DNA of 64,000 nt, taken from contig SCFE01000013.1 of the NCBI GenBank assembly GCA_004352715.1, positions 1,576,878 through 1,640,877 of the forward strand. Reading direction: 5' to 3'. The stretch's first letter is position 1. The number at the start of each line of letters is the position of its first letter. Below the pieces are notes generated by a model, which saw only the letters and a list, made by a program, of their open reading frames with translations, made no database searches and was not told where the DNA came from. Source of the DNA: Hofstenia miamia. Lineage: Eukaryota; Xenacoelomorpha; Acoela. This document shows, in pieces, positions 11,983 through 21,145 of the stretch. Both the position numbers and the translations under genes were made by a program.

Positions 11983-11984
<2 letters not shown>
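11385..11984 (+). pseudogene. Penelope-like element 3' fragment 2 (GIY-YIG)
   Basis: The longest of the three Penelope-like fragments. A first frame (up to 11563) gives the linker with FQSFKTLILIRNQRSNN that precedes the nuclease. A frameshift near 11545 leads into LVYKYTCNDCKKSYIGETI, the C..C plus SYIGET block of the GIY-YIG domain, then H.....I (FNHIHN) and EAIEIN near the C-terminus, ending at the stop at 11820. The family protein is about 800 residues; only about 140 remain here. The 3' untranslated part carries the hammerhead-like motif at 11893-11919 and then a (TA)n array that runs into a gap. Confidence 0.8.
11893..11919 (+). ncRNA. Hammerhead-like core motif of a Penelope-like element
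   Basis: CTGAT, then a perfect 7-bp stem GATTATA/TATAATC with loop TAA, then GAAAC. Compared with the copy at 20793 it seems to lack three bases of CTGATGAT. The stem differs in sequence from the other copies but still pairs. Confidence 0.45.
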
Positions 11985-12016
<32 letters not shown>

Positions 12017-12490
12017 NNNNNNNNNNNNNNNNNNNNNNNNNNNNNNNNNNNNNNNNNNNNNNNNNNNNNNNNNNNNNNNNNNNNNNNNNNNNNNNNNNNN
12101 NNNNNNNNNNNNNNNNNNNNNNNNNNNNNNNNNNNNNNNNNNNNNNNNNNNNNNNNNNNNNNNNNNNNNNNNNNNNNNNNNNNNNNNNNNNNNNNNNNNN
12201 NNNNNNNNNNNNNNNNNNNNNNNNNNNNNNNNNNNNNNNNNNNNNNNNNNNNNNNNNNNNNNNNNNNNNNNNNNNNNNNNNNNNNNNNNNNNNNNNNNNN
12301 NNNNNNNNNNNNNNNNNNNNNNNNNNNNNNNNNNNNNNNNNNNNNNNNNNNNNNNNNNNNNNNNNNNNNNNNNNNNNNNNNNNNNNNNNNNNNNNNNNNN
12401 NNNNNNNNNNNNNNNNNNNNNNNNNNNNNNNNNNNNNNNNNNNNNNNNNNNNNNNNNNNNNNNNNNNNNNNNACAGATATATATATATAT
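11985..12490. repeat. (TA)n array interrupted by a 456-bp gap
   Basis: TA arrays on both edges of the gap at 12017-12472. The gap is probably a longer low-complexity tract. Confidence 0.85.
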
Positions 12491-12694
12491 GCATTATAAT
12501 AATATACATTTATCATTTATTTGTAGTGGTACTTGATTTGTGTTAATATATAGGATTGTGAAAAAAGTAATGTCGTTTTTTTATACATTTTTTTATACTT
12601 TTTTAAAAATCCTATATTATCGGTAAAAAGTTTATATCCAAAAACAGTTTTATTTTATACTGAAATTGGAGGATAAATGTATTAATTGAAATGA

Positions 12695-13741
12695 TTAGTC
12701 AGCAATATTATCATCAGAGTCTACAAAATAATCACCACTGTTATCAATACAACGTTGCCAACGTCCAGGTAATTTGTATATTCCACGTCTAAAAAAAGAT
12801 CGATCTTTTGTTGCAAGCCAAGCTTCAATATCAGTCATAATCTCGTGCTGATTGGAGTAACATTTACCTCTAATAGCGTTTTTCAATGGTGAAAAGAAAT
12901 AAAAATCCGATGGAGATAGATCGGGAGAGTATGGCGGATGAGGTAAAAGTTTAAGCCCTATTTCGGACACTTTTTCCATTGTTTGCCGCGCTGTGTTATC
13001 CTGTAGGAAGTACAATTGTGAGAAATCAGTTTTTCTTCTCTGTGATATAACAGCATTACGAAGCTTTTCAAGTTGAGTGCAATAGAAGTCAGATGTCATA
13101 CTTTGACCAACCGGCAGAACATCCATACAAATTACGCCACGTGCATTCCAAAACACAGTTAACATGTGTTTCCTTGCTGATAATTTACGACTAACTGATG
13201 TTGTAGGCACATCACCAGCAGCAAACCAGCTTTTATTATGATAAGATATACGGGAGCCATTATCCCAGTATATCCACGTTTCGTCAACGGTTATTAGGCG
13301 TTCCAAAAAATTATTTCTGTTGTACATTTTTAACAATTCAAAGCAGGCCCTTTCCCGATTACCTTTGTTCTCTTCGCTTAATTTGTGAGGAAGCCACTTG
13401 TTGCAAAAAAATTTTTTGCCAAGTTCGTGTAGTATATTACAAACGGTAACATGACTAACATCTATTTCTACAGCAACTTCACGAGAGGTAAGATACTTGT
13501 TGCCTTGTAGCATAGATTCGACCTGATCTCTAACATCGAGAGAGGGGCGACCAGGTTTATCGGCATCCGTTACATCAAATATGCCTTCTTTGAACCTCTT
13601 GAACCAACGTTGACATGTTCGTTTATTAACTATGCCTTCACCCATGAGACGCTCCATTTTGTCGGCCGTGTGAGCACCATTCAATCCATCCAAATAACAA
13701 AAATACATAATTTTTCGCAGTTCTTCATTTGAGAATTCCAT
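12695..13741 (-). CDS. Mariner transposase, intact reading frame
   Basis: 348 codons, the usual size for mariner transposases (about 345). N-terminal helix-turn-helix region (residues about 5-65, with RTCQRWFKRFKEG and DKPGRPS), a second helix-turn-helix (about 85-110), the WLPHKL signature (116-121; usually WVPHEL), and the DDE/D catalytic domain with VDETW (Asp153), LQDNT (Asp248) and SPDLSPSD (Asp279). Known mariners have 34 residues between the second and third Asp; here there are 30, and comparison with the usual QDNARPH pattern suggests four residues are missing just after Asp248. That may have killed the enzyme despite the open frame. I chose the start at MEFSNEEL because mariner proteins begin near there; 11 upstream in-frame codons, hydrophobic and AT-rich, seem untranslated. 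Confidence 0.92.
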   Translation of the reverse strand: MEFSNEELRKIMYFCYLDGLNGAHTADKMERLMGEGIVNKRTCQRWFKRFKEGIFDVTDADKPGRPSLDVRDQVESMLQGNKYLTSREVAVEIDVSHVTVCNILHELGKKFFCNKWLPHKLSEENKGNRERACFELLKMYNRNNFLERLITVDETWIYWDNGSRISYHNKSWFAAGDVPTTSVSRKLSARKHMLTVFWNARGVICMDVLPVGQSMTSDFYCTQLEKLRNAVISQRRKTDFSQLYFLQDNTARQTMEKVSEIGLKLLPHPPYSPDLSPSDFYFFSPLKNAIRGKCYSNQHEIMTDIEAWLATKDRSFFRRGIYKLPGRWQRCIDNSGDYFVDSDDNIAD

Positions 13742-13770
13742 GAGAAATAATAAGCAAGCTAAAAACAAGA

Positions 13771-13893
13771 ACAATGATTGTTTAAATATATCATATCAGA
13801 GAAATAACATTTATTATTTACATTTATTATTCAACATAAACAATAATTGTTTAAATATATCATATCAGAGAAATAACATTTATTAATTACATT
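13771..13893. repeat. Tandem 54-bp repeat in the mariner 5' region
   Basis: 13771-13824 and 13840-13893 are near-identical (period 69 bp), between the transposase start and the right terminal repeat. They share TGTTTAAATATATCATATCA. It could be a duplicated promoter or transposase-binding segment. Confidence 0.85.
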
Positions 13894-13956
13894 TTCGAAA
13901 AAAGGTCTACAAAAGCATTTCATAAAAAACGACATTACTTTTTTAACAATCCTATA

Positions 13957-15040
13957 TTTTGATTTTTGAATTTCGATTATAATCATTTGAAATAGTGCCG
14001 TACTTGATTTATTCTGATTGTCCTAATTAAACTTTGAAATTAGTGAGGGAATTTAAGTGTAAACAAATTACAGGTAATTATCATGTTATTTTGTATATAA
14101 ACGTAGAACAACCCGTAATTTGTTTGATAGAATCCATTTGGTTAAGCTCTGTGCTAGTGTTATTTTTTCTCATTTGTGGTTTTAAGTATTTTTATCTACA
14201 TGATAATAACTAGATTGGCTCCAAGAATAATTTGGAAATCATGTTAAAATGAAAGGTAGCTAATAGCTTCTTGGTTCAGTCACACAGAATTGTGGTTGCA
14301 TTAAGTTCAGTATAGGTATACAGCTAGTTAATAAAACCGTGTTCATTCGTTTTCATTTGGACAAAGCACATATTATTTTAAACTGTGGTTAAATAATTAC
14401 TGTTGGCCTGCACAAATGCATGGTAACTACATGCTATCTATATTATTTATTACCTATAAGTAGGTCTAGGGATGATAAACTTTATTGAGATACTTAATAC
14501 AAAGTGAGACATATAGCGCAGCCCTCTTGGTTTATGTAGGAATCACTATAGGCTCCTGATAGATCTTCAGCGTGATGCCATGTGGAATTGGTGAATACAA
14601 CTCTTCTTGTTACCTAAGGAAAGCTTAGTTATGTTCAATTACCAATCATTAGTTCTGGCAAAATCGGGGATCAATTAGACCTGTATCATTTGCATCTATT
14701 GCTATGGAGTACATTTTTGGAGTCAGAATACTGGATCTACAGTCTACCCTCGTTGACCCCGTGATTCTCCATTATATCAAAAAATTCAAAGTCTAAAAAT
14801 ATTCAGATGGCAGCCATAAGGTTGCGTGGACTCTGAAAGCAAGGAATTGCAAAATTTCAGATGAGATAGATGAACACAGGAATGAGTGCAATACTCTGAG
14901 GATCCGGCCTAGCAAAGTTACCATGTTCAAATAATATAAAAGTTTAAGGATACAGGATTAGTGCAAGAGTTATGCAATTACGGTAGAACAGTGAAACACC
15001 TATCATTCAAGAGAAAAGCAAGGAAGGGCTATTCAAACGT
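13957..15040. other. AT-rich DNA, nothing recognised
   Basis: No supported gene or element, although the last 200 bp may already belong to the LINE relic that follows. Confidence 0.4.
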
Positions 15041-15049
15041 TAAAATAGC

Positions 15050-15720
15050 TTAGTAGAAAAAAGAACGCCTAGTCAGGTTACTCACAACAAACGGGTAATT
15101 CAATCTAAAAACAGCTGTGGCAATATTGTATTTGTCAAGAAAGCAAGCTAGCAGAGGATAAAAAAATGTTGAGGAAGCTGTAAAACAGAGCCATTGGGGT
15201 TTGAAGGAATGTGCAGATGAGCAAATAATGAGACAAAAGTCCAAAGTAGGATAAAGTTAGAAACAAAATGTGAGAAGAATACTGAAGGAGTCTAGAAAAG
15301 TGAAGCGATCAACAGGTGACTAAAGAAGGCAATAATAATGAGAGAAAAAGCAGTGCTGATGATAGACACACAAGAGCAAGCAAGCAGTGCACTGTAGGAC
15401 CTATGGAGTAGGCAGCGGAAGTTAGAAATAGAAGGTAAGTTGTATGAGCCAAGAGTTAAAGAAAATGAAAAAGATGACATATTGTATGATATCAACATAT
15501 AGACTAGTAAGGTGATTGAAGCAGGAAAGAAGGCATAGCATGGTAGAAAAATAGGAATGCTTGCAAACGGATAGACAGCAGCATTAAGGAGAGAGATAAG
15601 ATGGAAAAGTACAGAAAGTTGGCAGAAAAAATAGAGAGATTGTGGAAATCAAAGTGATTCAAATAATTCTGGTAGTAGTTGCAGCAACAAGAGCAATAAT
15701 TGGAATTGCGTTTTTCACTA
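15050..15720 (+). pseudogene. Non-LTR retrotransposon relic with restriction-like endonuclease
   Basis: Plus-strand end of a LINE pol. Near 15125-15215 the block LYLSRKQ..RG..NVEEAVKQ..GL is the post-RT motif; near 15340-15380 IDTQEQA matches the AAQ.QA block; at 15475-15520 ILYDINI.TSKVIEA matches the ILWDF.IQTD..IEA block; and at 15600-15650 EKYRKLAEKIERLWKSK followed, one frame over, by VIQIILVVV is the last part of the restriction-like endonuclease domain of R2/R4/NeSL-type elements. The catalytic PD..D region between them is eroded. It is broken by many stops and several frameshifts. It belongs to the same class as the minus-strand relic at 6.2-7.0 kb. Confidence 0.65.
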
Positions 15721-16292
15721 ATACATCATACAATAGATGATTAGACAGAATATGTTTATCAGATCAGTGAAGTCTTAACATAGAGGATTTTCAACATTAA
15801 TGCTAACTATGACTTACATTTGGTAAAAAAACAAAGAGTGATCACAAATTTCTATAAATTCTTAAGATATATGCAACCAATCAAATAATGAACCAAGTAA
15901 AAAGGAGGTTAATGAGAAGACTGCATACATTGTAGTGAGTTAAGATGACAATTACTTTTCCTTGAATTTATGCAACATACAACATACCTCATCTTAGATT
16001 GTTAGATCGTTTTGATCATTGATGTAGATTTCTTCATAATGAAAAAAAGAAATTCATTGGTATACAAAGTCAAATGATTTTGATTATAGCTGAATTGGAT
16101 TTTCTTACAATCACATTGCAAATAAAAATTTTCGCTGATTGTGAGTAATTGAATATCATTACATGCAATTTCTGAAGGGCAGTATGTTTGTAGCAGACGA
16201 TTCAGCTGATAGATTTATACAATTTACATGCAAGTGCTTACAAAATACCAATATGCAAAAAAGTTTCTTTCCATGCGTATCATATTCTATGA
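15721..16292. other. AT-rich DNA, nothing recognised
   Basis: No motif or open frame worth reporting. Confidence 0.5.
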
Positions 16293-16580
16293 GCATTACA
16301 CAAAATATTTCTTGCTACGAAATATTCTTGCCGCGCGATGGCGCGTGCTATCATAAAACATATCATAAATAATATGTTTAGCAGTTGCTTTTAATTGGCC
16401 TGCATTTTTATGCTGTCACGAAATCTTTCTGCATTGTGAAGCAGTATGCATTGTATTGCTGCTTTTCTTCAAATGAAATGTTTGTTAGATTTTGGGGAAT
16501 TTGCATTTTATTTGCCTATATATTCCATGCATTCTTGCGCGATAGAAATATTTTGTAACAAGAAATATTTCGTGTAATGC
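16293..16580. mobile_element. Palindromic MITE-like element
   Basis: A 288-bp unit with inverted arms of about 47 bp: the left arm starts GCATTACACAAAATATTTC (16293) and the right arm, reverse-complemented, GCATTACACGAAATATTTC (from 16580), with only a few mismatches and GCGCG near the inner edge of both arms. It has no coding capacity. No clear target duplication, so the superfamily is not assigned. Confidence 0.65.
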
Positions 16581-17345
16581 CACCCTTAAGGTGGGATTAG
16601 GCATTTATCGACATTATTGCAAGGTTGAAGGTCTTGTGCTTTAGTGCCAGCAGTAGCCACCCACAACCTACATATTGTTGGAAAGCGGAGTAAAAGATAT
16701 ATTCAAACATAATCAAACTATTTCTAATTGAAGTAGTGCAAACTTTTGAGCTGGATAATAATATCAAGAAAAAATCGAAAAAATTATTGTTTTTAGAACT
16801 CTAATCCTTCTGGACTGGTTCAAATTTTAACAAGTTGCTTACATTTTTTAAAATCTCTTACCATATACTACAGATTGATGGTATGATTTTATTCGAGCAC
16901 TTTAAAGCAAAAAATTTTGGCATGCCAATGTTTCCACTTTTTCGCAATTAAATCATTACTCGTATAACTGCGCATTTTCAAGAGTACAACAGTATATTTA
17001 AAATCCTACCATTAGATAATGACATTTTAAACATTTCTGCAATGTTTCAGGAAAATTCAATGAATTGTTTATTAGCAGAAAGATTTTTTGTGTTCAAAAT
17101 AAGCAAAAACAGAAAATCGCTGTCAGAAATCGTCTACGAAGCATTTAAAGAATTAGAACAAAATAGCACTTCCCATTGCTGCCCACAACATAATCAATTC
17201 AGTTACAATACCATTGCAGAAACATAACAGAACAAATGCACCAAATTCGAAATACACAACTAATTTTCGGCATTTTTAGTTTTTTACCAGAAATAACAGC
17301 ACATAAAGAACTTACAAGCCACTCAAATGTTCCATTGACAGTTTC

Positions 17346-17745
17346 CTAAAACATTCCTGGTTGGTAGTCATCATCATGAAGTCGTTTCGCTGCAACTTCT
17401 AGTCTCGTTTTGTTTTCTATTTTACGCTTGATGGCATTCTTTTTTTCTGCATATGCTGCAGCGTCAGCATTTCGCTTATATTCTTTCACTGCAATGACTT
17501 TTTCAGTGTAGAAATTAGAGAAAAGGCCCAATGAATTTAGCATGCTGTTGTAGCTACTCCTCCCACAGTTCCACGTAATTGCTGCCAAGCCCGTCTGACT
17601 GCTGATGCACCAAATGCTCGTGCTTTAGGGCATCTTTGCAAAATAGTGGTATTAAATGTCTAATTTTGATTTTGAGTCTGGCCAGCTATGCATCGAAGTA
17701 AGAATTCATCATCAGACAAACGCTGATACAAAGCATTGCAAAGTT
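17346..17745 (-). pseudogene. Mutator-like transposase, C-terminal relic
   Basis: Minus strand. From about 17740: ALYQRLSDDEFLLRCIAG, then TQNQN..FN, RCPKARAFG, and, after a frameshift near 17590, WNCGRSSYNSMLNSLGL, an Arg/Lys/Ala-rich stretch, and DYQPGMF at the end. The TQNQNE.FN..IW.RCPK block followed by a basic helix and a Y..G.F terminus is the known C-terminal pattern of the metazoan Mutator-like transposase family (Pfam Mutator). One stop and one frameshift are visible. The rest of the protein upstream is not recognisable. Confidence 0.7.
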
Positions 17746-17799
17746 TATGTTGTTATTTTGGGTTATTGTGGTAGACAATAGAGATGAGTGCAGTACCGG

Positions 17800-18520
17800 T
17801 TTTGTAAAATTATTTGCACTGCAGAGAAAAAAACTTCACTGCTAAGCAACGCAATGTCCGTTTTTTTACCGCAAACCACCGCAATAAATGAAATTTTACC
17901 CGGCATACCGCAAAAATTGCCATTTATATCTCCATAGGAAAAGATAGATATATCTGAATTGTTTTTTAAGGTTATGTAACATTCGTGAAAAGCTTAAAGA
18001 CAAATGCTTAGGTATTTTATCATTTCGTTCAGTTTTATTAAGGTAGTATCAAATATTCCATGAAATATGTAAAAATTACTATTAATATTTTGTATATTTT
18101 GATTCAGAAACAGTTCTTAATTTTTCCGGAGAACTAGTTATTTTTTCGGCTGTATGGGACTACTGCCAGTAGCAACCGAATTTACAGCAGAAACAGACTC
18201 TTCTGTGCTGGCATACAACTCTTTTTTCAGTGGATGGAAAGGAGTTCCTTTTACCTTTCTACTTTTTGATCTTCTGGGCTAAGCAAAACGAAACCAGCAA
18301 ACTTTAAAATTATAACTTTTTGCCAGGCAATATCAGTTGAGGCTGTTTTATATAAAAGGAATTTTATTGATTTCAGATCTTGCAAAAACACTGAAAGGTT
18401 TAGAACTAAATAATATAAACATTTGCCCAATAGAAAGTGTAAGCTCCATAGTTGGAAACGGCCGGTTTTTTGGCTGGTTTTGGCCGGTAAATTTTATTTG
18501 CATTGTATATTTAATATATG
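17800..18520. other. Unassigned DNA
   Basis: Contains a stretch with ACCGGTTTTG (17790) and CCGC-rich phrases to 17915, and a GGCCGG-rich patch at 18458-18490 resembling the patch at 10930. No coding evidence. Confidence 0.4.
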
Positions 18521-18525
18521 CAAAT

Positions 18526-18589
18526 ATATATATATATATATATACAGTAAAAATGTATGTGAAAATATTCAAACTAGCGAANATATATG

Positions 18590-18624
<35 letters not shown>
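18526..18624. repeat. (TA)n arrays around a single-N join
   Basis: Both sides of the N at 18582 carry ATATATGCAAATATATATA followed by TA repeats, so one array may have been assembled twice. Confidence 0.85.
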
Positions 18625-18628
<4 letters not shown>

Positions 18629-20254
18629 GCTGTTTTAATCTAGAAAATGGCAATGCAAAGAGATGATTTGCATAGCGCACATTTCAATCTATTATAACTA
18701 TATTTCTAGCAAAACACAAATTTGATATTTTCTATATATCAATTCTTTGCATAACTTTAATCAGTTTCACTGTTCAGTGAACGTTTCAGTTTTTATTTAG
18801 TTAGTTTATTTTGCATGATAGCTAAAATATATAAAACTAAGCGAGTAGCATTATTAATCATTATGTTTTCTATTGCTGGGAATTTGACTACCTTAATATT
18901 GAATAACTTATAAGTACACAAAGAAAATTTAAAAAATATTTCGCTAAGACCAAACATAATTGCCCTTTGTAGGATGTGTCAACTGAGTTTTGTATTTGAA
19001 TATCTTTGCCTCGCTCAAATTTATTTTGAGCGTCTCTTCCAATATTATTAAATTACAAGTGTTCAAGTTCTTAAAGATTACACTTTCAGTATTATAAACA
19101 GCTTCTGTTAATAGTATTAGTAAGTTACAAAAAAACTAAAGTAAAATTACTCTGTCAAGTACAGAACAACTCAGTTTATAGCAAAATCTGTGAGAAAGAA
19201 AGTAAATTTGGACTGTGGGAGGAAAAATCAACAGACAAATGGTCATGACTCATGGGTGACAATTGAAGAGACCAGTGATCAATCTAGTTCACCCATGACC
19301 AGAAAGCCTGAGCTGAAACATGCATTTTTGCTTTCAACTGCGCTAGTTTACTATACCTCGATGATCGACTGAGGCCAAACGGTCAAAGGCAGAAGAAAAT
19401 TTATCATGTACCGGTACCCACCTGCCTGCTTTGCTTAAGATCAACCAGTTACTAGCTGCTTCAACAGTCGAAAACTGCTTACTTAATCTGTTCAAAAGCC
19501 ATATGACTGGTCATCCCAGACGGAAAAGTGGATCTTGAGCTCATCATTGAAATTCAGAACTTAAGAATCAAGAAAAGCTCTACAAAACAAAAATGTGCAA
19601 AAACGTTTCCACAAAAAAGAAATTTGGTGTCAGAAAAGGTTTAAGTCTCTGTGATAAATTGCACTTTTACCCTAAAAGGAGTGGAAATTTCTGGAAAAGT
19701 GTTGCATTTTTTAATTCCTTGATAAAATTCGGATCAAATTGGTGCAATTTCTTCAAACTTTTTTCATTTTAATGCCTAATGCCACCTAAATCGCCATCTT
19801 TGGAAAAAGCAAGTAAGAAAAATCACAAAGGTTTGTTTCAAAAATTGGATAGCACTATTTGGCAATCCTTTTGTTGTTCCTTGAACCTACCAAATGTTGA
19901 CAACAATTTCGAATGATTGCTAAAAGCAGGCTAAACCACGATAAATCATGGAATTATAGCCCTATATATAATAATAATGACAAAAAATTTGGTTTAAAAA
20001 ATTAGTTTCCAATTCAAAAAATGAGATAATTTGTAATTAAATATTGTCCGGTAAAAGTCCAAATTTGAATAAATCATAAAATTGACAGATTTACTATACC
20101 TACTTTTAGTTGAAATAAATGGATACATAACTATAATTCTGTCTAAAACAGACATTTATACAATGAATTGAAGTTTAAAAATAATTGTTATATAAACATA
20201 AATCGGTTGATAATGTTTACATAATCTACATAGCATTGATTTTACTTTATTAAT

Positions 20255-20256
<2 letters not shown>
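18625..20256. other. AT-rich DNA, nothing coding recognised
   Basis: Holds a 10-bp inverted repeat TCATGGGTGA/TCACCCATGA (19252-19300 region) and, at 19771-19786, AATGCCTAATGCCACC, which is inverted relative to GGTGGGATTAGGCATT at 16590-16605. Confidence 0.4.

Positions 20257-20257
<1 letters not shown>

Positions 20258-20290
<33 letters not shown>
20258..20290. repeat. (TA)n microsatellite
   Basis: TA array just upstream of Penelope-like fragment 3. Confidence 0.9.
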
Positions 20291-20292
<2 letters not shown>

Positions 20293-20375
20293 GATAAAAC
20301 AATATTTGTCCAGTATGTTTAAAACTTTCGTATTTATGCAACCTAGTTGAAATTTTTAAAGAAAGAATCAAAATA

Positions 20376-20870
20376 TTGAACACAAATTTAAAATTCATTG
20401 AAATTGTCGTAATCTTAACACAATATGTAACAAAAAACTTCAACAACAAAAATGTTAACAGTAAGATATTAGTTTCTTCGGCATTTCACCAATATGAAAG
20501 TGATTATTGCAATAAATCCTACATCGGTGAAGCTAAGAGACATCTGGGAACAAGGATAAAACTTTGAAATATAATTACATCATCATGAAATCAAGGAAGA
20601 AAATTGTAAGATATTACTATGATCAAAATATCATAAAATTGGAAAGCGAATATTTATTAAGGCTGAAACAAATAAACATTACTTAATAAATAAAGAAAAA
20701 TAGCATCAATAATTCTAGATTTATATGCAATATATTTATAATTTCGTTTAGTGTAGTTCACTGTAAAATATTAATTTCTCACATTTGTCATACTGATGAT
20801 GATTCTTAGCAATCGAAATCGGTCTAAATTTTTAACTACGTTAGAAGTTTTAAATATTTCAAGGCTCAGA

Positions 20871-20878
<8 letters not shown>
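20376..20878 (+). pseudogene. Penelope-like element 3' fragment 3 (GIY-YIG)
   Basis: Contains CNKSYIGEAKRHLGTRIK (20508-20563), nearly the same as in fragment 1 (SYIGETKRHLGTRIK), preceded by a degenerate linker. The frame stops directly after TRIKL. The tail carries the best preserved of the three hammerhead-like motifs and ends in a (TA)n array at 20879. Confidence 0.7.
20793..20824 (+). ncRNA. Hammerhead-like core motif of a Penelope-like element
   Basis: CTGATGAT, stem GATT/AATC with loop CTTAGC, then GAAATCGGTC. The CTGATGA and GAAA halves are the conserved strands of the hammerhead ribozyme core; Penelope-like elements are known to carry such motifs. Full stems I and III were not established. 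Confidence 0.5.
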
Positions 20879-20914
<36 letters not shown>

Positions 20915-21145
20915 TTGTACTTGATACAAAATCATATACAACGCTATACTGAAGTGAAAGGAATTATATGCTGTTAAAAAAATTTCTGCATTTTTCAAAA
21001 TGCGCAACAAATAGGATGCGCTAAATGCAAGTTAAATTTTGTACTAAGCATCTTATATGCAAAAAATATTGATGAATGAAATATATTGCTGCAATACATA
21101 TATATATATATATATAACATATACATATATACATATATATATATG
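20879..21145. repeat. (TA)n and (CATATA)n arrays
   Basis: TA array at 20879-20910 and mixed TA/CATATA repeats at 21092-21145. Confidence 0.9.

Larger units (their letters stand above)
12551..13954 (-). mobile_element. Full-length mariner element
   Basis: A 1404-bp element with near-perfect inverted repeats of about 31 bp (12551 onward TAGGATTGTGAAAAAAGT; the right end, reverse-complemented, TAGGATTGTTAAAAAAGT; one mismatch), flanked by TA at 12549-12550 and 13955-13956. A single open transposase gene lies on the minus strand. Because the ends read TATA..TATA, the element could equally be counted as 12553-13952. The intact frame and near-identical ends mark it as a relatively recent insertion. 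Confidence 0.95.

Noticed and set aside
11925-12546. Long open frames on both strands
   Set aside because: They are produced by reading through the N gap and TA repeats. The same applies at 26026-26334, 28315-28785 and 39833-40771.
19252-19300. Inverted repeat TCATGGGTGA/TCACCCATGA as a regulatory hairpin
   Set aside because: Ten base pairs with a loop of about 30 nt is not unusual, and there is no gene beside it.
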